Positions 43,341 to 54,190 of a stretch of DNA of 64,000 bases are shown here, in pieces. A program made the position numbers and the translations under genes. Positions within the stretch are counted from its first letter, which is position 1, and every line of letters starts with the position of its first letter. The notes beneath the pieces are model-generated. The model was not told the origin of the DNA. It made no database searches and saw nothing but the letters and a program-made list of their open reading frames with translations. The stretch is from Gnetum montanum (taxonomy: Eukaryota; Streptophyta; Gnetopsida; Gnetales; Gnetaceae): NCBI GenBank assembly GCA_015680685.1, contig MNCI01034267.1, forward strand, positions 336,514-400,513. The letters run 5' to 3'.

Positions 43341-44140
43341 TGATGGGATGCGATATCGCATGGGCTGTGATATCGCGACATCGCATCCCTAGCGATATCG
43401 TGGTGCGCCGTCATATCTATAAATAAGAGGTGGCTCTTCCTTGTTTCATCATCCTAAGCTAGACAATAGGGAAACTCTAGTAGATTGATCGCTCCAGAGA
43501 TAGAATATTTTCCATGTGCCCACAGTAGGAGTCCTAAAGTGAACGGATCTTTATTCGAGCAAACATTGTACTTGAACACAAGTTTGTGTACGAAAATAAA
43601 GATGAGCTTCTTGGATAAACCTTGCAGTGCATGGAATAGGCTAATTAGGATTTTTATTCATTGTTATTTATTATTCATCATTTACATGCTTTATTAGGAA
43701 TTAAATCTTTCTCAACCCTTCTCTCCTAGTTAAGTGCCTCAATACGACCGCTTCGAGCATGTGTGTTACGCGTGGTGATCCCAGCAACGACTAGTGTTTG
43801 GTAACCACGATTGCATTGGTTCAGGGTGTGAATGGTGAGTGGGAACGGATGCTGATGCTAGGTTAATTTAGACTTAGTTAATTAGTTAAAGTTAGAAATT
43901 AGTCTCTTCACCCTTCAACTCAATAGCATAGGAGATAAAACACAAAAATATATAAAAATCATATACCTCAGACTTAACCATACACCGTGACAACTACAAG
44001 TAATTCTAGAAAGACAACGAATGATTAACCCTAAGTGTTCCATGAGGCGTGTAGGTACTTAGTCTGTGGAGTTCGACTGGATCACACGTGTTACACTCGT
44101 ATTCATATGGTTGAGTGTAGGGGTACCTCGCCACTCATCA
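43341..44140 (+). repeat. 3' LTR of copy B
   Basis: 800 bp, gap-free, TGATGG…CTCATCA. Its U3 has fewer and differently spaced GATATC palindromes than the 5' LTR, whereas the sequence from the TATA box (43418) onward is close to it. Confidence 0.95.
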
Positions 44141-44145
44141 CTAGT
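44141..44145. repeat. Target-site duplication CTAGT (right) of copy B
   Basis: Second half of the perfect duplication at 37320-37324. Confidence 0.93.
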
Positions 44146-44640
44146 AATTTTTGGAAATTCTTATGGAGGATTTTGGATACCAAATTGGATTTTTCACATT
44201 CTCATCATCCTTAATTTGATGGATACAATGAAGTGGTGAACAAATTTTGTTAAATATTTTATGATGTCTTCATGATGATTAACCAAATAATTAGGAGAAT
44301 TTTTTATTTCATGTAGAGTTTTCCTACAATAATGCATTTTATTTCAACATTGGAAAGAATTATTTTCAACTATGGGTAAAACCTAAGAATTAATGTTGGA
44401 TAATTTGAAATATTTTGATGGAGAGACACAATTGACTACTAAATTTTTTGAAGGACATGAAGGATTTGCACTTGTGAGTGAATGATTAATGGAAAAGGTT
44501 GAAGAAGTATTTTAAAAGAGGAATGAGGATATGATTAAGTCTAAATTTAATGTTGATGATTTTTTTAAATCCATTTGAAGATGAAGAGACTGAAAGCAGT
44601 GAACTTCTCCAAGTTGAAAGTTAAGAAAATGAAACCTTTC
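44146..44640 (+). pseudogene. pol: Chromovirus integrase, right part
   Basis: It continues the interrupted core: FWKFLWRILDTKLDFSHSHH (family FW..LW..LGTKL.FS.A.H), then FDGYNEVVNKF (family TDGQTE.VNR.L), keeping the catalytic glutamate. Degraded C-terminal sequence ends in NPFEDEETESSELLQVES near 44570-44620. Multiple stops. Confidence 0.85.
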
Positions 44641-44819
44641 AAAATTAAGGCTATATCAATGACTATGTGTTTTAGATTTTGATTCCTAATGATGTTTGCA
44701 TGTTTTTATATTTAATGTTATAGATTTAACTCATTATTATCATGAACTCATATATGAGTAAAGCTTAGAGGATAGCATAGAGAAATTAAAAGCTATCCTT
44801 GGGGATTCTAAGTCTTCTA

Positions 44820-45010
44820 AGAAGAAAAAAACTATTTTTATCAAGAAGAAGAAAGTTTCAAGCATTAGATAAGTAAATAGCTATGATTACCAACTCCATT
44901 GGGATGCCCAAAATGCAAATGATACAATGTGGATGTATGTAACTTAACTAGCTAAGTGGGATATTACTTCTACTCATAAACAATTATTTACTTGAGTTCA
45001 CTTTTTGAAA
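44820..45010 (+). pseudogene. Chromodomain of the chromovirus
   Basis: KTIFIKKKKVSSIR, then YDYQLHWDAQNANDTMWMYV (44880-44945), matches the chromodomain pattern V..I...YLV.WK..P.EDATW..E. The YQLHW and TMWM aromatic positions sit where the histone-tail-binding cage would be. Chromodomains in these elements steer integration towards heterochromatin. Two stops interrupt it. Confidence 0.65.
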
Positions 45011-46177
45011 GGTAGAAGAGCTAGTGTAGAAACACATAACCATTTTAACTAGTAATTTCATCACTGTAGTAGGTAGTTTTATCAATAGGAAGTTATTAGG
45101 TCCAATTTGGAGTCATTTTTACATGTTTTTTAGTGTTAAATCAACAACTATAACTTTGGTGTAACTTGCAATAAGTCATAGTTGATAACACAATAGGTTG
45201 TGACTAATTGGTAGTCATAGTTGGCATTCTATTGGTTTTTAGTCTAAATTTTGGTTGAAATTGTACATGCAGCTTGTAGAAGGTCATAGTAGCTACTAGA
45301 AGATGCAACTTACAACACGCCATACTAATAATAGGTTTCTTTCTAAAATCTGGCTTCAACATGCTATGATCTTAATGTGACTTGTAGCAAGTTATAGTGG
45401 GATAGCAACTACGAGGGAATATGACTCATAGTAAGTAACAATAAATTACCCAATTATTTTTAAAAATGATACAAATTATTAATGTCCTAGGGTTCTAAAG
45501 TGAACCTATAAATTGATGTTATGGGATGCTCTAGGAATCTTTTAGGAATATGTGGATTATATAAAGACCAAGAGAAGAATCTTGAGATAATTTGGGATTT
45601 CTTGAAGCAATTGTACTAGCATCTAAGGACATATGGAAACTTCAAATTCTTGAGTACAGTGAGGTTTTGTAAGGTTGTAGGACATCACATCCTATAGTAA
45701 GCTTTAATATGATTATGATTTAAGTGTGAGAGACAAGTATTTTTCTAGATCTTTTGGGCTTGTATGATATGGAAATTATTAACGTTATGCACAAAGATCA
45801 ACACATCCTTTACCATATACCAAACAATAGAAAGTATACCTTGTTGATGATCCAAGGATTGCTTCCCTTCCAGAAATTGGGTTGGAAGAACTGCATAGAT
45901 CCTTATATGTTCCATGCTATCTTAACCATCATCTAAAGAACTACACAATTTTAATTCCTTATCTGATATGTCATAAGGATATGTAGGCTTATAAAGGAAC
46001 TTTGGATCTAATTCATAGGTCAACTCCCTTCTCTACAAAGTGAGGCTTAGGACTAAATGCATTAAATTATGAATGCATTCTAAATCTCTTAAGGAATGAT
46101 GTCTCTATATGTATGCTATTGCTCTAGCTCAATTACTTATATGATTATAAAGAGATCCTTGTGATGCCCTTGATCAT
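45011..46177. other. No gene; possible chromovirus 3' LTR
   Basis: A TATA-like cctataaattg near 45505 and position after the chromodomain would suit the 3' LTR, but no partner copy was found. The short open frame 45754-45936 shows no firm motif. Confidence 0.4.
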
Positions 46178-46715
46178 GGACTAATGTGTGTCATGTGAGT
46201 TATAAACTTATATTGTGCTCATAAGTTCTTGAATACATTGAGGTGTAGTCCACCTTGAGCCTACTCTATAGTATTTGACTACTTTGGAACTCTTCAATGG
46301 CATCAAATGATGCTTTTCCAAAGTAGTAGATATTATGCCCTTGCTTCTTATTCTAACTTGGATTTCAACTCATATGATAAGAAACATAAATTCTAAATGT
46401 ACCTTAGGTATGTAGAAGTCAATGTTAAAGATCATATCAACTCCACCCATGTCACTCCATTCTCCAACTTCCTATCTAAATTTGGATTTCAACTTATATG
46501 GATAACAAACATGAATCCAAAATGTACCTTAGATACATTAGGCCTATCTTGTAATGACATAGCTGTAGGAAAGTACTTTTCAGCATCACCCATTAGTTCC
46601 AAAGTAGCCAAATGTTCTAGAGTGGACTTAAGATGGACTACACCTCAACGTTCTCAAGAACATGTTAGTATAAGAACATAGCTCACATGTCATGCATTAG
46701 TCTAGGAGTAGAAGT
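46178..46715. repeat. Inverted repeat with arms of about 150 bp
   Basis: 46178-46330 is the diverged reverse complement of 46555-46712. In order: tgtcatgtgag against ctcacatgtca, ttgaggtgtagtcca against tggactacacctcaa, and ctactttggaact against agttccaaagtag. The 220-bp spacer holds a direct repeat (ttggatttcaactcatatg at about 46360; ttggatttcaacttatatg at about 46483). Confidence 0.75.
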
Positions 46716-47099
46716 CTTTCAAGAATGCCTTTATAATCATATAAGTGACTAAATTGATATAACATAAACAACATACTAAAAAGTACTAGCATAAACATAA
46801 GACATCATTTCCTTAAGAGAGCTAAGACACATTCCTACTCTAACACATCTAGCCCTAATCCTCTCTCCATAGAGAAGGATAGTGACCTAAGCATTAAAGC
46901 CAAAGATCCTCTACAAGCCTACATATCTTTGTGACACAATACAGAAAGAAATCATAGCCATGTATTTTTTTTAGTGATCCTTTTGATAACATGAAATCCT
47001 TGAGAATCTCCATAATCCTTTTGATCCCTATTCCAAAAGGAAAACAATCTTTGATTCACTAGAAAGGCATGATTTTTTGCACTCTTCCTCATTTGAAAG

Positions 47100-47880
47100 A
47101 AGCGACATCCTCAAAGCTTAAGTGTTTTTTCGTATGTTTTTCTAAACATGGAAAGAAACATGGATATCGAGGATATTGAGAAACTCAAAGCTCATTTCAT
47201 AATTATGGATATGAAGGTTCAATGACTAGGGTCATCAAATGTAAAGCACGAATGTTGAACTCAACTTAGGATCTAACTGAAACATAAGAATGCTCATGCA
47301 ACCTAGGTTAAGAAAGAAAAGGCTTGCCCTTTTTTATGAAAATGGTACTAACCTTTCTACTTGAAGAAAAATTTGCTAACCTTACATGTAAGTTATTTTT
47401 TCTACCTTTAGCATTTATGCAAGAGTATAGACTTAATCCTTTTCATCCAAGGGGAGATAACTTTGTACCTTAGAGAAACCACTCCCTATGCCTAGTGGTT
47501 GTCTAGTACTAATATAAGTAAGGATCTTTGGAACCTTACCCTCACTATGGTAATAACCCACAACTTCTTAATAAAGAAGAAACACATTAATTCTCTACCC
47601 CTTAAAAGTGGTCAATCCTTAGAACCACTAGTACCAACCAAGGTTGTTTTACATCCTCATTTTTTCTTACTAGGTAATAATATAACCCTCAAATACTATG
47701 ATTCCACTTTAGAAACTTTGAATATTTCTTTCCATTAAAAACATTATTTCTTCTTTCTCAAATACTGAAATTCATAACCAAAAAACATGTGCTTCCTACT
47801 TGAAGTCACAATAGAAAATATATGCTTCTTGCTTAAAGTTACAATCAAGAACATGAAATTCCTCCTTAAAGATACTCCAT
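47100..47880. repeat. Dispersed repeat, copy 2 (first copy at 19040-19930)
   Basis: Same landmark order as copy 1, ending in three 33-bp units (47785-47875) where copy 1 has six. It lies within the interior of the candidate short-LTR element. Confidence 0.65.
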
Positions 47881-49581
47881 CAAACTCTCTTTGCCCACAT
47901 ACTCATGCACATGTTATATATATTCACTCTCATTTTAATGGATCTCTTTTCCTTTTTTTTTCACTTATACACACACTACTACTTTGGTCAATCTCGAGAG
48001 TGTTAGCACCAAGCTAGCCACATTCCATCCTCTTTAGATCAAATTGTCTTGGTAGAAAACTTAATTTTTCATATTCCATTGAGTTACTTAAGATAGAATC
48101 ACATATCACATTCATTTTCATAATCATTAAGTATCTAGCATTAGAAACAACCTTTGCCAAGATCTCTACTAAAACAAGAACCACTGTTTATCATAATGTT
48201 CATGAGCAATCAAAAATACTCCACCACATGGGTAAAAACTAGTGCCATCTAGTTCTCAACATTTTAAGATATTGAACACCAAATGAGGGTGATGAACATA
48301 GAGATTTATCCACCATGATCACTATTCTGTCAAGAGCATAATTACACATCCCACTATGTACCAATTACAAGTCATCAAATTAAGTGCATAAGTACTTATG
48401 TATTTGACTATCTACAAGTTGGCATAATGCATCATGCTATTTCACTTAGGGATGAATCACCATCCACATTCAAAAGAACTGCTCCCAGAACAAAATCAAA
48501 TCCTTAATGAGGAAAATTTAAACAAAAGAATCAACATATTGAACCATCCAAGACTTTTTATGCTTAAACCACCATCCAAGTTTAATAACATGAAGAACAC
48601 TCTTGTAATACATGAGATTTGTGAATAGAGAAATTTGAAACACTATCAATTTTCTTCTATGAATCATGATTTGACCCATCAAGGCATCATTAGCAAAGGA
48701 TCCTCTAATAAGACTCCAACTGTAGTTTCACCACACATGAACATAGAACCATTACATCGTAATAGAAAATTATGGATTCCTTAAGGCATTCAAGATAAAT
48801 AATCATCCCAAGATCAATAGATGCAAGAACAATCATCTAAAAGAGGTAACACATTACAATAAGGAATGTCAATCGCATACATTACCTCATGCTTGATACA
48901 TGACAAAATCACTACTATAAACTATTACAAGGATCAACTGGCAAAAGAGAATATGTTTTTCCCATGATTTATCAAAATAAACTCAAGCACACACAACTAT
49001 CTTTTACAAAATAAAGATCATTATAACATTTCCTTGGCACACCACATAATTTCTTAGTACAAAATTTTAATGTAGAGCATGTTTATGTGTTTCATGTAAG
49101 AGCTCATTTCAATCAGAAAGAAACTTCTTCAAATCAACCAATGCGTGAATGATTTGACTATTTCTATTTCAAGTAGGTCATACTTACTTATGTCACCTAC
49201 TTGTGATAATTATTCCTATAACCAAAAAACTTAACAATCATTTGAACCTTCTTTTACTCAAGTTAGATAAAGCATGTGTATGTCATCTACTTATATCAAT
49301 TTTTCATACAATTGAATCCTTCACAAGAATAGGATCAAGATCTATTTACTTATCTTTAGCCATCTCCTTCAAATTTTTGTAGCTTCATCCTTGTATATGG
49401 TCATATCATCATTCACCTCCTTGTGCATATGGTTACCTTGTTTGTCATCTTTCACTAGCCCATTGTGAAGATTGGAACTATGAGGATCATTACTAGGATT
49501 CTAGCACTCATTGTTCTTCTTATGCATTATAGTAGCATACAAATCATGAACCACAATCTAGCACTAGCCTCAAATCACAAA
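47881..49581. other. No gene; interior of the candidate short-LTR element
   Basis: AT-rich, with only short open frames lacking motifs. Nothing else recognised. Confidence 0.5.
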
Positions 49582-49598
49582 TCATGGCTCTCATACCA
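49582..49598 (-). promoter_or_regulatory. Primer-binding site (tRNA-iMet)
   Basis: The minus strand reads TGGTATGAGAGCCATGA, one mismatch from TGGTATCAGAGCCATG, two bases from the LTR-like block starting at 49601. Confidence 0.75.
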
Positions 49599-49764
49599 AG
49601 TGTAATACCACAACATTGGGAAATCACTACTCAATAGCACCCAAGAGTCTCAAAGTAGCCAAATGTTCTAGTGTAGAGTTAATGTGAACGATGCCTCAAC
49701 TTAAGAATGTGCGATCATAGCCTATGTTCACAACTTACATGTCACACATTAGTCTAAGGTTAGG

Positions 49765-49769
49765 ATAAT
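49765..49769. repeat. Target-site duplication (left) of the Tat-like element
   Basis: ATAAT here against AGAAT at 59067-59071; four of five bases match. Confidence 0.6.
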
Positions 49770-51509
49770 TGTAACAACTAAAAATGTTAGTGGCTAGAAT
49801 CACCGAGGGATCAACAAATGCATAGCCTAACCCTACCTCCATGCAAGGGCCTACTGGAAATGGAGGCAGAGTGCCCTAAACAATCTTGTCAATCAGACAG
49901 GCACTTTGCCAATTGCAACCTAAACGTTGGGTGTAATTGGAGGTGGCATGGTTAGTCAAGATGCAAGTGCAAACAACAAAAAATGGTGCTGAGTGTTGAA
50001 GCGATGTTTCACAGTGCTAAATGCAAAGTGTAGTCACAGAATGGGGGTGAGTGTGATCATGAGTTTAAGCTAAAATGAGGGTGCCAACCCACGAAGACTA
50101 CTGCCCAAGCATAGTTACAACATGACAATGCATGACAATGCATGACAATGCATGACAATGTGAAAAAATGCAAGAAAAATTCTAGAAAATGCAAGAAATG
50201 TAGAAGAGAGAAAAGGAACACTACCCTAAATGGAAGCGTAGTTAACTCCAAAAGGGGTTTAGAAGGTACATGGTGTACAACAAGCCTAGTGGAGAGTGTA
50301 GTCACAGTCTTCGTGGTGTCAAGCCATGAAGTTTGGTGCTCACTATGGTTTCCATGCCTACCAGGTTAGTTGTTGTGATGTCCTATGTGGTGTTCTACAG
50401 GACTATGGTGGGGCTACAGTGGGCCGTGGCATGTAGCTCTACCTCTCTACCAATGGTTTTGTGCTCTGGGTCTCATTCATCCAAGAAGCCAAAAATGTCA
50501 AATGTCAAAAATGAAAATGCATTGAAAAATTTCCAACCCCTAAAATGTTGGGGGTCTAGGGGTGTTTATAGGGCTAGGGCTAGCCCAAAATGTAGATTGC
50601 GTGCCATGTGGTAGTGTGGTAGTTCAGACTACACTATGAGGTAGTTAGAACTATGCTCTCACTGTAGCAAATGATGTTAAGCTCTATGGTGCTCTGATGG
50701 ACTCTATGAAGCTAAGAGACTATGACTATGCTCACCAACTACTCATGTAAGTGCCAAGGAGACCGCAATGTATCTACAAAAAATGCCAAAAAATGCCAAC
50801 ATATGCAACTTTTGGAGGCTACACTTCTAGACTACACTCTCCACTACAACAAGTGGTGTAGAGCATAGTTACAATTTTGAGGAAAAGGGAAATGTAAAAA
50901 GAATAAATGTTGCTCCTGGAGGTGTGTTGGAACTGATGGAAATGTCGATGTTATGAAGTGAAGGCCTTTGGAGGATATTCTTGCCATCTACACTTGACTA
51001 TGCTCTAGACTAGGTGAGAACACAATCCTAGACTTAAGCAAAATCTAGCAAAGAAATTGGAAAAATGTGGCTAAGTGCTAACTATGCTTCCAATTGGGGG
51101 TGAGCATAGTCCCAGCATTTAGAGAAATCCCTACAAAACCTAGCTTCAAAGCTGAATACGCTGACTATGCTCTAGAGCATAGTTAGAAGTGTAGTCGCAA
51201 TAGTTAGAAAATTTTTGCAAAAATTGTGCTTCAGTGCTAATTATGCTCTGGAGCATAGTCCCAGTAGTAGAGAGCATATTCTTAGCACTTAGAAAAATCT
51301 ACAACAAGTTTCATCATTTTGAGACTTAGAAAAAATCATGCAAAACTGGCATGTGTGTGCTGACTATGTTGACTACACTTTAGAGCATAGTCTTGATAGT
51401 CGAAAGCCTAGCCTCAACACTTAGAAAAATTTGCAAAAAGTATCATCATTCTTACGCTTAGCCAAATTTGTAGTTGAGAAGCTATGGCCCAAAATTTTGT
51501 GGGGTTTCA
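49770..51509 (-). repeat. 3' LTR of the Tat-like element
   Basis: 1,740 bp. It contains four tandem gcatgacaat units at 50120-50160 and a series of gagcatagtc/gactatgctc motifs, including a perfect 20-bp palindrome at 51164-51183. It matches 57290-59066. Confidence 0.93.
51150..51470. repeat. About 115-bp tandem units with palindromes, 3' LTR
   Basis: Roughly three units, each with gactatgctctagagcatag-like palindromes followed by cacttagaaaaat and catcattct blocks. The same array is at 58690-59020 in the other LTR. Confidence 0.75.
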
Positions 51510-51528
51510 TTGGCCCCTCTTTGTTGAC
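51510..51528 (-). promoter_or_regulatory. Polypurine tract of the Tat-like element
   Basis: The minus strand reads gtcaacaaagaggggccaa just before TGAAAC; the purine core is aaagagggg. Confidence 0.7.
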
Positions 51529-52614
51529 ATTTGAAGCAATGGCCTAAGAGATGTTGATAGAGAATGTCAAAATAGCATAGCAAACCTAGCACCAACATCG
51601 CTCATCAATACCTAATTGGGTGTCATTTCACCATGCTTAAGAGTGTTGTGGACAAGAGTATGTTGAAGGCAAAGGATGTAGGAAATGTTCTAAGGAGATG
51701 AGGGAGATGAAATGCAAACAATGTCTCATGATGCAAGATGCAAAGTCAGCATAGCTTATGGTGACCATGGCACTAGGGTGGCTTACCCCTAAAAGGTTGA
51801 CCTCTTGTCGAAGTGCTCATGAAAGATTCAATGTGGATTAAAAGCTAGGCTAGTTGAGAAATTGCAATGCACTTACTTAGAGATGTGCTTTTCCCTACTT
51901 GCTTTCTTTTTTTTATCTTTTTTTCTTTTTTCTTTGCTTTTCCTTTTTTGCTTTTTGCTATGGGGTGAACCTATGTTTGGTACTGGACATTGCTAGATGT
52001 TAGCTACTAGCAGGAAGGTGTTGGCCATCGAGTAGTTGGGCTTTACTTTGATGCAACTACATCATGCCTATAGGATAGGTGTTTTCTCCATGGGATGAGT
52101 TGTGTTACATGTACTCAATCCTTAACTAGCCAATAGAGGCTTCCCCTAGGATGAGTTACATTACATTTGCCTTAGGTTCTACAATGTGATGTGAAGAAAG
52201 TGTGCCATGTGGGTTTACAGTGCGTATACATCAAAGGGTTTGCATGTAGGTGAATGCAAGGAATGAGAGTATGGGAATGTGAGAGTGAATATGCATAGTC
52301 TATAACAAGATAAGGAGAATGTGCATTCTTGAGTGGCTTAGCTAGTCTAATCATGCACATCAGAGTGATGTGGAAACTTATCATTGCAATGAGATGCATC
52401 TCTACACGACCACCTTCAAGGGTTGATCCTACAAACACAACTCTAAGAAGACAAGAAAACCACAAACATGAAATGCAAGTCAAATGCCAAATGTGAAGAT
52501 GTTGCAAAAGTGTCAAAGGCTAAACCAGTTGCAAGTGGTCAGGAAGCCAGTGAAAGTGTTGAGGGCAATGATGCTACGAGTGCTCCAAAGGCCACACTAA
52601 TGGCAAGTGCTCCA
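51529..52614 (-). other. Non-coding 3' part of the Tat-like element
   Basis: No readable domain where RT to integrase would lie. A T/C-rich run is at 51898-51958. The minus-strand open frame at 52516-52172 shows no motif. Confidence 0.6.
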
Positions 52615-53330
52615 AACAATCAACAAAATGCCAGTTTAAGGTCCTGACAAATCATGAACCTAGTTTAAGGTCCTAGCATACCATGGTTTGCTAGTTTATA
52701 GTCCTAAAAGACTATTGTGTGTTAATTTAATGTCATAGCAAATATGTCATTGTGCTAGTTTAACATCATGATCCAAGGACAAGTTATGCCAATTTATAGT
52801 CATAACAGACTATTGTGCCAATTTTAGTGTCATGGTGGATGGATGCTATGCTAGTTTTAGCATCATGGTCGATGAATGCTTACCTTGCTTTAGTGAAGTA
52901 TAATGCTACATGCATAGTCATGTTGTGTGCCTACAAGATCTTGCAAAAATCAACTAGAAAAAAAAACATCAAGTGGTACCTGTTTTAAAAAAGTTAATGC
53001 ATAAATGAAAGGAAAGTAATGTGAAAAGAATTAGTTTTGGACCGTTTTGGACTACAGCAGTAGTTTAAGGCCATTTTGGGCCATGCGTGTTGCTAGTTTT
53101 GGACCATTTTGGGTCATGATGATAGTTTTGGACCATTTCAAGACATGTGTTGCCAATTTAAGGCCATGACAAGCCATGAGTTACCAATTTAAGGTCATGG
53201 CAGGTCATGGGATTCCTAGTTTTAGGCCATGGTAGGTCGTGCATTACTACATGTTGCATAGTGTTGCCAATTTAAGCCCATGGCATATCGTGCATTAGTT
53301 TAGACCTTTTTGAGCCACATGTTTTTGTAG
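52615..53330. repeat. Degenerate tandem array, unit about 43 bp (Tat-like element)
   Basis: About 16 units of 40-48 bp with a core close to GCCAGTTTAAGGTCATGGCA on the plus strand. The first half uses tagtttaacatcatg variants, the second ttttggaccattttggg variants. The same unit recurs at 54725-54850. Confidence 0.8.
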
Positions 53331-53739
53331 TTCTAGTTCTTATGATTTTTATGTGTTTTGATGTTTTTCATGTGAATGCGTAAGCTAAGTGGGTGAATGT
53401 GTAAACAAAGAAAAATGATGTGTAAAGTTAGTGAAATGACATGTAATCTAAGCAAGCAAGCTAAATGTAAATGCATAAACAAATGCAATGCAAGAAAAAG
53501 TAAAAAATGTATGGCATGTAGTAGGAAAGGGTGGGTAGGTGCCTAGTGCATTTTAAGCCAAGGGGGTTCCTTGGTTGCACAGTTGGTTCCTAACTTGGGG
53601 TGGGTTAGGGAATGCATAGGGCCTAGGGTGCACCACTTATTCAAGTATGTTGGCCTTATGCATGGCATTGTTCGTCATAGGTGCATCATTAAGAAGTTCA
53701 ACCTCTGGCCCTTACTCTGTGTTAAGGTTTTGATGGCGA

Positions 53740-54190
53740 GAAGGTCTACATTATCACCACAAATGATAACTTCTCCATCTTCATATGGGAGGTGGATCTG
53801 TTGATGGATGGAAGAGGAAAGGACATGTAATTAGGCCAACCAAGGCCTACCCAGTAGCAAGTTAGAGCTGAACATTTCCTCTATGATAGTGAATTCGACG
53901 AAGGTGGGGAACTACTCCCCTACCACAAAGGCTATGTTGATTGTACCCCTAACAGTAACATGTGATCCATTGAAGGATTTTAGACACACAATTTTGGCTG
54001 GCCTAGTCTCATCTGTTAGGCCTAGCTTATCAATGATGATGTATGGAAACATATTTTTCACCACACCATCATCGACGTGTACTTTGTGAAGCATGTATTG
54101 CCCAATGCGTATGCTAATAGACAATGGAGTTGTTGTGACCTCCCCTCATTCGGCATTGACCTTGACTTCCTCATCATGAAAGGCTAGGAA
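53740..54190 (-). pseudogene. pro: Aspartic protease, Tat-like element
   Basis: The minus strand is open 54124-53912: YMLHKVHVDDGVVKNMFPYI, KLGL and a SFNGSHVTVRGTINIAFVVG stretch, fitting the Tat-type retropepsin (RVLIDNGSS.NIL….KLGL….GF.G….G.I.L.V..G). After a stop come NLLLGRPWLA and SSSIHQQIHLPYEDGEVIIC (family: LLGRPW.H….PSTLHQ..KF…G), then GD. In this copy the active site DNGSS reads DDGVV, so the second motif position is altered. It would process the polyprotein. Confidence 0.75.

Larger units (their letters stand above)
37325..44140 (+). mobile_element. Athila-like non-autonomous LTR retrotransposon, copy B (6.8 kb)
   Basis: LTRs at 37325-38060 (shortened by an assembly gap) and 43341-44140, both TGATGG…CTCATCA, with a perfect CTAGT target-site duplication. 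Plus-strand order: LTR, tRNA-Asp primer site, gag, protease, 2.1 kb without coding domains, polypurine tract, LTR. RT, RNase H and integrase are absent, in contrast to copy A. It sits in the integrase of the older chromovirus. The LTRs differ mostly by transitions downstream of the TATA box, so the insertion is not recent. Confidence 0.95.
22455..45010 (+). mobile_element. Old Ty3/gypsy chromovirus, split by two nested elements
   Basis: Plus-strand domains appear in Ty3/gypsy order once the two insertions are set aside: RT (22455-22604 and 35825-36040), RNase H (36330-36700), integrase (36840-37319 and 44146-44640) and chromodomain (44820-45010). RT joins across the CTTAT duplication and integrase joins across the CTAGT duplication, which shows both younger elements inserted into one continuous element. 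Every domain has many stops. Its LTRs were not identified with confidence; the 3' LTR may begin near 45050. The wording of the RNase H and chromodomain motifs places it among chromoviruses, clade uncertain. Confidence 0.85.

Noticed and set aside
50057-50614. Open frames in the Tat-like LTR, also at 57566-58125.
   Set aside because: They lie inside a long terminal repeat, differ between the two LTRs and have no domain.
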